This document shows positions 6,558 to 13,096 of a stretch of DNA of 23,275 nt, one piece after another (positions within the stretch are counted from its first letter, which is position 1; every line of letters starts with the position of its first letter). This DNA comes from CAZIPZ01 sp964541075 (GTDB taxonomy: Bacteria > Acidobacteriota > Terriglobia > 20CM-2-55-15), in assembly GCA_964541075.1 (NCBI GenBank), contig CAZIPZ010000040.1:1-23275 (forward strand). Reading direction: 5' to 3'. The translations under genes were made by a program, and so were the position numbers. Under the pieces are notes generated by a model. The model saw nothing but the letters and a program-made list of their open reading frames with translations, searched no databases and was not told where the DNA came from.

Positions 6558-7364
6558 CTATCGGCGTCTGAGGGAGACAAGGCCCGTCAAACCGATCGCC
6601 ATAAGCACGATGGTTGTGGGCTCTGGAAGTGGAGTTCCGCCACCCGTGTCGCCACTGGTGCCGCCTCCGGTTCCGCCGCTCGTGCCGCCACCGCCGCCAG
6701 TTTCGCCGCCTGTGGTTCCACCCGTGCCGCCACCCGTGCCGCCGGCAGTACCCCCGGCCGTTTCACCACCAGTTGCGCCGCCTGCGGTCACTATGGCTTG
6801 GAAGGTTCCATTGCTCACTTCACCTGGCATGAAAGCAATTCTCACGGTTTCGGTTTCAACCGGAGACCCATCCCAACCCAGAATCGAGCCCGGACCGGAA
6901 ACAGGAGTCGGATCGCCGATGGAGTCGGTCATGTCCCAAGTTAGGAATTCCGCGTTATTGGGACCTTGGTATAGATCATCACCACCTGCGCCTCCCCAGG
7001 CAAAAGCCACGAAGCCGAGATCGTTTCTGACGAAGGTGCGCGTCGAGATCACAAAATTGAATGTTTCGCCGAGCGCATCAATGGTGATCGAGGCGGAATC
7101 ATGATTGATGTAGTAGCAATCAAGATTCGGTTCACCGCTGATTACGCAGTTTCCTATATTCAGCGTGTCGGCCGTTGCATTGATCGTGAACGTACTCTCG
7201 CCAAACCATGTGACCGAGTCATCCTCAAATCCACCATCCCCGGTATAGGTGAATCCGCCGGAAACCGAGCCCGTGTGCGTGATCGTCATCGGACTTGCTA
7301 ATAAGGTGACTGTGGGCAGCAGCACCAGCGAAATTGCTATTAAGCTTAATCGAACCAGCCGCAT
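6558..7364 (-). CDS. PEP-CTERM sorting-domain protein with Gly/Thr-rich linker
   Basis: 268 residues from the ATG at 7364. A GTG two codons upstream overlaps the ribosome binding site and is less likely. An N-terminal signal peptide (basic MRLVRL, then hydrophobic to about residue 22, cleavage near LLASP) is followed by a roughly 160-residue beta-rich domain of no family I recognise. Next comes a Gly/Thr/Ser/Glu tract of GGT, GGGTGG and GGE units (about residues 195-245), then the tripartite sorting signal: PLPEPTTI, a hydrophobic helix and a terminal RRR. PEP-CTERM tails are recognised and processed by exosortases in exopolysaccharide-producing Gram-negative bacteria. No exosortase is in the window. 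The gene lies 276 bp downstream of the pilin cluster on the same strand, probably with its own promoter. Surface or matrix-associated location is an inference. Confidence 0.88.
   Translation of the reverse strand: MRLVRLSLIAISLVLLPTVTLLASPMTITHTGSVSGGFTYTGDGGFEDDSVTWFGESTFTINATADTLNIGNCVISGEPNLDCYYINHDSASITIDALGETFNFVISTRTFVRNDLGFVAFAWGGAGGDDLYQGPNNAEFLTWDMTDSIGDPTPVSGPGSILGWDGSPVETETVRIAFMPGEVSNGTFQAIVTAGGATGGETAGGTAGGTGGGTGGTTGGETGGGGGTSGGTGGGTSGDTGGGTPLPEPTTIVLMAIGLTGLVSLRRR
6634..6788 (-). repeat. Low-complexity GC-rich repeats encoding the Gly/Thr linker
   Basis: The plus strand shows irregular iterations of GTGCCGCC, CCGCCA and CCACC units; read on the minus strand they give GGT, GGGT, GGE and GGS repeats. 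The tract lies wholly inside the PEP-CTERM gene just before the sorting signal. Such imperfect triplet-phase repeats can vary in length between strains without breaking the frame. Confidence 0.7.
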
Positions 7365-7640
7365 ATACACTCCTTAAACCTGCCGGAAGCCTTGGTGGAG
7401 AGACACTTCCGAGTGAAGTGTTTAGGCACGTACGATGCCTTCCAATGTTCGTTTGTTGTCAATGAGTTACCTGGTTCCAAATTTGCGCGCCGTAAAGAAT
7501 CACGACGGTTATAGGGTGAGATTTAGCATAGCATTTACTTAATGAAGGACTTGCGATGACACTGAAGTTGTCAGGAATTCCGACGATAGGACGGGAGGTA
7601 TTCGGTTGAGCGTACACTGAAGTAAATACAGGAGTTGCCT
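7365..7640 (-). promoter_or_regulatory. Intergenic region with ribosome binding site and candidate promoter of the PEP-CTERM gene
   Basis: This 276-bp non-coding stretch separates the PilX-like stop from the PEP-CTERM start. AAGGAG (7375-7370) lies 5 nt before the ATG at 7364. A perfect TTGACA occurs on the minus strand at 7462-7457, but the expected -10 region 17-19 nt downstream is poor, so the promoter is tentative. Between it and the start are two small inverted repeats: ACACTTC/GAAGTGT (7403-7409 with 7415-7421) and AGGCA/TGCCT (7424-7428 with 7436-7440). I see no terminator for the pilin cluster and no small gene here. Confidence 0.4.
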
Positions 7641-9080
7641 TCAGTACTTGCTCCAACCAAAGGACGTTGGCAGATAGTTGCCGACCATGTACAAGTCGGC
7701 TTGGAGACTGCGGTCGTAATGCACATCCGAACCCCCGCCAACATCGACCTTGTTGCCAATGAGCGATCCGTACCAGTCGCCTCCGCCCCCCAGGTTGATG
7801 TCCGCATTTGGGGCGTAGACCACCCCGAAGCTTGCAGATCCGCCCGTCAGTTTCACAGGATTCGAGCCCGCGTACAGAATTTGGAGGTCGCTGGGTTTGC
7901 TGTTGCTCGTGTTGGATACCGATCCGCCGGTGAGATCAAACGCGGCATTCCCGCCGCCAAGTCCTGCTCCTGCAATGTTGATCACAACGGGACCGGAATC
8001 GATGATGAGGGTGCTGTTGCCTGCGAGCGACCATGTGTTGACGTTGTATACGCCTTGCGTCAGGTGCACGGTTACGCCGCCTGTCATGCTCACATTTCCG
8101 TATTGGCCGGGTGCAAACAACAGATTATTCGAAGAAATCTCGGTGCATCCCGATATGCCACTGCATGCTCCGGAAGTGTTGTCATTGGTGGTTGGAGGCG
8201 CAGGGCTGGGCGCCGCCGGAGCGGCGAAAGACACTGTTGAACCCAATGTCACGCCTCCACCCGTCACAGATGCGCCGCCGCTGATTTCGAGACCAGTGTT
8301 TGCCGCGCCGCCACCGGTGCAATTTCCAGTTGCCGCTACCGGGGACGAACTCGTCCCATTGATGACGCTCCCGCCGCCAACATCCACACTACCGTTGCCC
8401 CCCACGTTGCCCGAATTATTTTGTTGGGTGGTCGCGTAGGTTCCGGTCCCTGAATCAAAACTATCGGTGGTGGACCCTCCGGAGAACTTAACAGCGTCGC
8501 ACGTGTTGCTGACGCCAAAGGCTGCATAAGAAAACACGGGACTGCCAAATTTCTCGATGGTCGTCGTCACCTCAACCTGCGCGAGTGAACCGGCTAGCGT
8601 GGCCTGCGAGCGAATCAGCCACGATTGAAGGGGCACCTGTGTCGTCCCACCGAAGGGAACGACAACTCGCATGGTCTGAAGAGTCGCTGTGGTCGCATAT
8701 GTAACGCCGATGTCAAGGCCCGGAACGCTTTGGTTCAAAAGAGCGCTACTGAAGGCCGACTGAACGGAACTGTCCGGATAGTTGCCGGATACGCCGCTCA
8801 TCGCCGAAAGCACAACCGGTTGGCTGCTGTACTGTACGGGGGCTGTCGTCATGTTAAAGCTGCCAAAGCTGCTGGGAATGGCATAGTTGTACACAAGCCA
8901 ATTGACCGTTTTCTGGGCGCCGGCTTCAGCTACGAACCTTGCCTGGGTTAGTCGTTTGTAATTGTAAGTCGTCGTGATCTCCGCTTGCGTGGAGAACATG
9001 ATCGACGCGGCAAGGGTTGACAGCACAAGTATGGTCAATAAGGCAATGATGATAGCAACGCCCTTATTATCTTTAGTCAC
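7641..9080 (-). CDS. PilX-type pilus protein with long Gly/Ser-rich beta-solenoid-like C-terminus
   Basis: 479 residues from the GTG at 9080. The N-terminus, a 7-residue leader ending in Gly, then VAIIIALLTILVLSTLAA and a helix with ARFVAEAGAQ, is the PilX N-terminal pattern: it lacks the Phe1-x3-Glu5 of ordinary prepilins. From about residue 180 the protein is rich in Gly, Ser, Thr and Asn with recurrent SGGS, TGGG and VGGGS strands and motifs such as FAPGQYGNVSMTGGV, suggesting a beta-solenoid or DUF7305-like module. Four to six cysteines lie in NTCD, GNCTG and GACSGISGCT segments. Minor pilins of this type prime assembly or display adhesive domains at the tip. The GTG start is chosen because it is preceded by GGGAG about 10 nt upstream and lies 16 nt after the PilW-like stop; an upstream ATG at 9179 would overlap that gene by 83 bases. 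Confidence 0.75.
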   Translation of the reverse strand: MTKDNKGVAIIIALLTILVLSTLAASIMFSTQAEITTTYNYKRLTQARFVAEAGAQKTVNWLVYNYAIPSSFGSFNMTTAPVQYSSQPVVLSAMSGVSGNYPDSSVQSAFSSALLNQSVPGLDIGVTYATTATLQTMRVVVPFGGTTQVPLQSWLIRSQATLAGSLAQVEVTTTIEKFGSPVFSYAAFGVSNTCDAVKFSGGSTTDSFDSGTGTYATTQQNNSGNVGGNGSVDVGGGSVINGTSSSPVAATGNCTGGGAANTGLEISGGASVTGGGVTLGSTVSFAAPAAPSPAPPTTNDNTSGACSGISGCTEISSNNLLFAPGQYGNVSMTGGVTVHLTQGVYNVNTWSLAGNSTLIIDSGPVVINIAGAGLGGGNAAFDLTGGSVSNTSNSKPSDLQILYAGSNPVKLTGGSASFGVVYAPNADINLGGGGDWYGSLIGNKVDVGGGSDVHYDRSLQADLYMVGNYLPTSFGWSKY

Positions 9081-9096
9081 AGTCTGATTTCTCCCA

Positions 9097-9984
9097 TCAG
9101 GATAATGGCAAGTTCGGAGGCGTCGGCTGAAGGCGGCCGATGATTCCACCGTTTGCGTTTTCCAATCCCGCCAGAACATTCCGGGGTGCGATGTTCAAAA
9201 ATGTCTTTGTCATCGTCGCGTACTGATTGGTTTGCGGATCCCTCTGCGCGGTCCGAACAGTGAGAGTAATCCCCACGCTCGTGACGAAAATGTATCCACT
9301 CTTGGAAACGGTTGTGTATTGGAAGCACGGCGTTCCGCCAGGATTAGCCGTAATGTTGGCGATTAGCACCTGCGAGGCATTGATGGAGCCCGCAGATACC
9401 GGCGTCACGGAGCGCGAGAAAGTCCCTGCGCCCGTATTGCAGTCGTATTGCGCATAAACGAGAGTGCCGTCGCCATAAAGATCTCCAAAAAGTTTGAGCG
9501 ATGTGGCGGTCGAGATGGAGGGTGACGGCATAATGCCCTGCGGAAAAATTCCGAGCGCATTCACGGTGGCGCCATCCGAGTGATTCTTGGTGAAGATTCC
9601 TGAGACGACGTTTCCACTCTTGGCGGTTACTGTTACGAGTTCCTGCGATGCGCCAGCATCTATGAGGAGTTTTTCGCCGACGAAGATATCGGTGGCGTCA
9701 TTAAGGGTGACAGGCTGCGCGCTTGGGTTGCCGGTGTAGTTGCCCGATATTGTGCGGGGAGTAAATGTCAGAAGGCCCGCCTGACCGATTTCCTGAGTAA
9801 GCAACTCTATGGACGATCGCAGCGCGGCATGCATGTCCACCCTCAGTTGTGTTGCAAGGTAGTTTTTTTGATAGTAGACCAATGCCTGAAAAGCCGATCC
9901 TGACACGACCAACAGAATGAGAATTCCGGCGAGCATTTCCAACAATGAGAAGCCGTGTTGGCTTGTAAAATTTCGTCGTTTCAT
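9097..9984 (-). CDS. PilW-like minor pilin
   Basis: 295 residues from the ATG at 9984. The type III prepilin motif is complete: a short basic leader ending in HG, then FSLLEML with Glu5 and a hydrophobic helix to about residue 35. The helix continues into QLRVDMHAALRSSIELLTQEIGQAG, the typical PilW sequence just after the transmembrane part. The remaining beta-rich domain contains strands like TSVGITLTVRTAQRDPQT and one likely disulphide pair (YDCNTG, TPCFQY). It is a predicted substrate of prepilin peptidase and a minor component of a type IV pilus or pseudopilus. The start is set by an ATGA overlap with the preceding PilV-like gene; upstream ATGs inside that gene are less likely. PilX-like follows after 16 nt. 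Confidence 0.82.
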   Translation of the reverse strand: MKRRNFTSQHGFSLLEMLAGILILLVVSGSAFQALVYYQKNYLATQLRVDMHAALRSSIELLTQEIGQAGLLTFTPRTISGNYTGNPSAQPVTLNDATDIFVGEKLLIDAGASQELVTVTAKSGNVVSGIFTKNHSDGATVNALGIFPQGIMPSPSISTATSLKLFGDLYGDGTLVYAQYDCNTGAGTFSRSVTPVSAGSINASQVLIANITANPGGTPCFQYTTVSKSGYIFVTSVGITLTVRTAQRDPQTNQYATMTKTFLNIAPRNVLAGLENANGGIIGRLQPTPPNLPLS

Positions 9985-10502
9985 GTGGTTTTCGATTTGT
10001 AGCACACGAGTACTGTGGAAGGCGCTCCGCCTATTCCAAGCGATTTCAATGCCTGCACCATGACGGTGATTGTCTTCAGGTTTGTAGTGGCGCCCGTGCT
10101 AATGCTCCACTGGCGTACATAGAATGCATTTGTAGCCGTTGTTTGCAGCGTTCCTGTGGCGGTCAAGTAATCCACGTATCCCGTCACCGGAGACCCCGGC
10201 GTCACTCCGCCGACCGTTGTGTTCGCGGCCATATTGCCGCCAAGTCCAGTACCGCCGAGGCCGAAGGGTGGATAGACCCGGGTATTGGTTGTCGCGTCAG
10301 TAAAATTCAGCGCCAGCAGTTGTTCCATTTTATCTTGCGCATACTCGATCACTCGGGTCGCTGAATCGCCCTGATTTGCGTTGTAACCCACCGCCGCGCT
10401 GAACATTCCGAGTAACGATGCAAGGCTGATCAGCAGGATCACCATGGCGATCATTACTTCGATTAGAGTAAATCCCTTTGATTGTTGCACTTTGTTGTTC
10501 AT
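9981..10502 (-). CDS. PilV-like minor pilin
   Basis: 173 residues from the ATG at 10502. The leader MNNKVQQSKG is followed by FTLIEVMIAMVILLISLASLL, a textbook prepilin cleavage site with Glu5. Downstream, the helix segment ATRVIEYAQDKMEQLLAL is characteristic of PilV/GspI-type pilins, and a short beta domain follows. It would be processed by prepilin peptidase and join the minor-pilin complex. The chosen start lies 5 nt after the GspH/FimT stop (TAA at 10510-10508); a longer frame would begin inside that gene. Its stop overlaps the PilW-like start as ATGA. Order and spacing with neighbours indicate one operon. Confidence 0.82.
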   Translation of the reverse strand: MNNKVQQSKGFTLIEVMIAMVILLISLASLLGMFSAAVGYNANQGDSATRVIEYAQDKMEQLLALNFTDATTNTRVYPPFGLGGTGLGGNMAANTTVGGVTPGSPVTGYVDYLTATGTLQTTATNAFYVRQWSISTGATTNLKTITVMVQALKSLGIGGAPSTVLVCYKSKTT

Positions 10503-10507
10503 GTTCT

Positions 10508-11152
10508 TTATTGAGCAGACCATGCAGAATTGACCCACTTCCACACTTGAATGCGGCCGCTCAGGGCCACCGAAACTGCGTGATATCCCGTTGAGTTATA
10601 AAAATAGACCGCGTTCGTGGGCGTCGGCGCATTGCTTCCATCCACGGGAATTCCTCGCGAGTTGAAAATGATGGGTGAGCTCTGAGCGATGGTGGACTGA
10701 GTGCCTGCCGGCGCCGAGATTGATCCGTAACCAAACGCGACTCCGGGACTGAGCCTCTTCAGCGCCCCGTCAGCCACATAAGCCGCAGCCGCCTTGTCAT
10801 ACTTTTCGAGCTGGTAAGTGTTATTGCTCGTGTCGAAGACGATTCTTACACGCGTGAAGTTGGCGCCTGCCTTCATCTTCGCTAGTGTCAGCTGCTCGCT
10901 AATGGCTCTTCCATCGCCGGATACGCGGTATGTTGCGATCGTTGTGCCGAGGTTCGGAATAGCGATCACCGTGAGGGTCAATCCGACAGCAACAACGATG
11001 AGCAACTCCAGCATCGTGAAGCCCGAATCGCCGCTCCCGGAGGCTCGCCGGCCGAATACAGCCCTGTGGGGAGAGGATTTTGACGGTTCAACACATCCCT
11101 TCATGCGCTGGAGCAATCTAGAGGAGTGTCTTGATCTAGACAACAAAAACAT
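10508..11152 (-). CDS. GspH/FimT-family pseudopilin
   Basis: 214 residues from the ATG at 11152, or 198 from the ATG at 11104. The pilin core begins at SG followed by FTMLELLIVVAVGLTLTVIA, then IPNLGTTIATYRVSGDGRAISEQL, the usual GspH/FimT pattern. The C-terminal part contains INFSRG-like IIFNSRGIPVDG, typical of the GspH fold. The leader before the cleavage site is unusually long: 44 residues from 11152 or 28 from 11104, against 6-25 in most prepilins. A GGAGA lies about 10 nt before 11152 and none is evident before 11104. It is the first gene of the minor-pilin cluster. Its transcript probably starts in the 129-bp gap upstream. Confidence 0.8.
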   Translation of the reverse strand: MFLLSRSRHSSRLLQRMKGCVEPSKSSPHRAVFGRRASGSGDSGFTMLELLIVVAVGLTLTVIAIPNLGTTIATYRVSGDGRAISEQLTLAKMKAGANFTRVRIVFDTSNNTYQLEKYDKAAAAYVADGALKRLSPGVAFGYGSISAPAGTQSTIAQSSPIIFNSRGIPVDGSNAPTPTNAVYFYNSTGYHAVSVALSGRIQVWKWVNSAWSAQ

Positions 11153-11281
11153 GTGTGTGGATTCTCCGCAGGAGATTGTACCGCAGATAAGGACAAAACG
11201 AGCACTGCCGGCATTTAGCTTAAGATATTGAAAAATATAGAATAAATGTCGCCGGGGTGGCGTCTGGCGAGCGCCGGGGAT
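11153..11281 (-). promoter_or_regulatory. Probable promoter region of the minor pilin operon
   Basis: On the minus strand TACAAT (11180-11175) is a good -10 box 22 nt before the ATG at 11152. No strong -35 is seen 16-18 nt upstream. GGAGA (11167-11163) could serve as Shine-Dalgarno. Further upstream are an AT-rich stretch (11215-11248) and two 8-bp direct repeats, CGCCGGGG on the plus strand at 11250-11257 and 11272-11279, spaced 22 bp. The segment also holds the 3' end of the preceding operon, with only weak hairpin potential. Confidence 0.4.
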
Positions 11282-11731
11282 TTAGTTCGTCCAAGAATAG
11301 TCCCAGAGGTAGCGGTGGCGCTTGCTCATGGGTTTCTCTGGGATGACGATCCGCTGCTGGCCATTGAATTCTGTTGCAACGAGGGCATAGATCCTTCCGT
11401 CCGGCTCCCTGAAAACGAGGTAATCAAAGTGCCGGCTGCGGCCGGAATGTCGCCGCTGGTCCAGAATCCGGCCTCGACTGAAAGGCTCCGAGACTAGTTT
11501 CTTGATCTCATCGGCTGTTGGCTCTCGCAGCTCGCCTTCATCGATGGCGACGCTGATGACGATCGATTGTTTGATCGCGTGTTCATCTCTGGATTCCATG
11601 GCATCCATGAACTGCTCCGCCGCCTTCAATGGCGGCGCATAGACAAAGTAGTAGTAGTACCCGAGCGCTGTCGAACCTACAGCGAAGATGCCGATAAAAA
11701 ACAGAAGCGAAACTCGACTTGGAAGTTTCAT
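11282..11731 (-). CDS. Small membrane-anchored protein of unknown function
   Basis: 149 residues. One N-terminal membrane segment (about residues 7-30, ending in YYYYFVYAPP) is followed by a soluble domain predicted to lie outside the cytoplasm. I recognise no family. The segment AAEQFMDAMESRDEHAIKQ resembles the start of the small NTF2-like or DUF4878-type lumenal domains that often follow a single anchor, but this is only suggestive. The C-terminal half has FDYLVFREPDGRIYALVAT, an alternating strand pattern. The start codon overlaps the pgi stop as ATGA, so it is probably translated by coupling and is the last gene of the RDD-NFACT-pgi group. No enzymatic motif is visible. Confidence 0.7.
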   Translation of the reverse strand: MKLPSRVSLLFFIGIFAVGSTALGYYYYFVYAPPLKAAEQFMDAMESRDEHAIKQSIVISVAIDEGELREPTADEIKKLVSEPFSRGRILDQRRHSGRSRHFDYLVFREPDGRIYALVATEFNGQQRIVIPEKPMSKRHRYLWDYSWTN

Positions 11732-13089
11732 CGAATAAGGGCTCGTTGCCGCTTCTTTGCCTCGTCGATGCTGGAGACATACTCCTCGAAGCCGGAACGT
11801 CCCATTATTGCAAACGTCAGCTTCTTGCCGTATTCGACGCCCGGTTGATCGAAAGCGTCGATATCATACAATTCGCCGGCAAATGCCGTGGTGTATTGGG
11901 AAAACATGAGTAAGCATCCCAAAGTTTCTTCTCTGACGGCGTCAACAGTCACCGCCAAATTTGGTCTTAAGGCGCCGGTCAAAGCCATTTCAGTCGCCCT
12001 GTTCTCGGCCATGAAGAGGTCGGCTAACGCCTTGCCGTTCAGATAAGCCATGGAATCCAGATCCAAATAAGGGTGCTCTATCGGCAGACTGTTTTTGAAT
12101 CGCTTGACGTTCCAAAAGATGAATGATTTGTCATTGGGGCCTTCAATGAAAAGCTGCAGCTGGGAGTGTTGGTCGGTCACGCCTAGCGCGGCTGTAGGCG
12201 TCTGCCCGTAATATACTTCACGTCCGCGGCGATCCAGTTTCTTGCCCAGGCTCTCTCCCCACAGTTGTTTGAACCATAGTGCGAATTTCCAAAGCCCTTG
12301 AGAATACGGAAACAAAACAAGGATTCGCTTGGCTCGCTCGCGTTCAAGGGCGAATTGAATGAATGCGGTGACGAGTGCAGGATTTTCGAAGAATGGTTTT
12401 TGCGCCTGTTCGTAAGCCTGGCGAGCGCCTTCCATCAGCGCTTCCACGTCGAATCCCAGAAGCGCGGCGGGCAGTGCGCCTACGGGCGAAAGAACACTGA
12501 AGCGGCCTCCCACATTGGGAGGGATGGTGAACACCGGAAAGCCCTCGTGGCGAGCAATCGCCAAGAGGTCGCCCTTTGCAGGGTCCGTCGTCACAACAAA
12601 ACGTTCGCGAGTTTTTGTTCCTCCGATGTGATCGATCATCCACCTGCGGACAACACCGTAGGTCGCCATTGTTTCTGCCGTAACGCCCGACTTCGCGATC
12701 ACATTGACAATCGCCGTCTTCGGATCGATCGCATCCAGCGAATCGTGTATGAAATCCGGATCAATGTTGTCCAGCACGATCAAGCGCTTGCCTGAATGCG
12801 GCCGACCGAGGGCCGCGTCCAATGCAGCGGGTCCGAGCGCGGATCCGCCGATGCCTATAACAATGATGGTCGGATAGTCATGCGAGCGAGCAAACTCAGT
12901 TGCCTGTTTGGTCGCCTTGTCATCAAAGGGCAAGCGGCCGAAACCGAGCGCGCCTTTGTCGTGCGCCGCCCTGACGGCATCCACAATCTGTTTTGATGCC
13001 TTTGCCGCCTTATCAAAAGCATTCTTCGGAATTCCGTTATCGGCGCCGATGGAGCTTTCCAAAACGTTGGTGTAGTCGAGTTCGAGCAT
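11728..13089 (-). CDS. pgi: Glucose-6-phosphate isomerase
   Basis: 453 residues, the shorter bacterial form rather than the 549-residue E. coli type. It interconverts glucose 6-phosphate and fructose 6-phosphate in glycolysis and gluconeogenesis. Visible signatures: GIGGSALGP (79-87), the sugar-phosphate loop AKSGVTAET (132-140; more often SKSGTTxET), GGRFSVLSPVG (194-204), the catalytic Glu in WGESLGK (E279), DQHSQLQLFIEGP (306-318) and the C-terminal catalytic Lys region DQPGVEYGKK (414-423). All active-site residues I can place are present. The gene starts 7 nt after the NFACT stop with no strong ribosome binding site, so re-initiation is likely. It overlaps the next gene by 4 nt. Confidence 0.95.
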   Translation of the reverse strand: MLELDYTNVLESSIGADNGIPKNAFDKAAKASKQIVDAVRAAHDKGALGFGRLPFDDKATKQATEFARSHDYPTIIVIGIGGSALGPAALDAALGRPHSGKRLIVLDNIDPDFIHDSLDAIDPKTAIVNVIAKSGVTAETMATYGVVRRWMIDHIGGTKTRERFVVTTDPAKGDLLAIARHEGFPVFTIPPNVGGRFSVLSPVGALPAALLGFDVEALMEGARQAYEQAQKPFFENPALVTAFIQFALERERAKRILVLFPYSQGLWKFALWFKQLWGESLGKKLDRRGREVYYGQTPTAALGVTDQHSQLQLFIEGPNDKSFIFWNVKRFKNSLPIEHPYLDLDSMAYLNGKALADLFMAENRATEMALTGALRPNLAVTVDAVREETLGCLLMFSQYTTAFAGELYDIDAFDQPGVEYGKKLTFAIMGRSGFEEYVSSIDEAKKRQRALIR

Positions 13090-13096
13090 TGGACCG

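Noticed and set aside
6459..6944. Plus-strand 161-codon Ala-rich frame
   Set aside because: Shadow of the same GC-rich repeat region, with no start signal and no recognisable motif.
6610..7104. Plus-strand 164-codon frame with long Pro/Val repeats (PPVPP units)
   Set aside because: It is the antisense shadow of the PEP-CTERM gene's Gly/Thr tract; the minus-strand frame has a signal peptide, a sorting motif and a ribosome binding site.
7556..7573. TGACA/TGTCA inverted repeat between the PilX-like and PEP-CTERM genes
   Set aside because: Arms of 5 bp are expected by chance in a 270-bp gap and it has no clear link to a promoter.
9081..9179. Extended N-terminus of the PilX-like protein from the ATG at 9179
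   Set aside because: It would overlap the PilW-like gene by 83 bases and place 40 residues before the pilin helix; the GTG at 9080 has a GGGAG site and gives a normal short leader.
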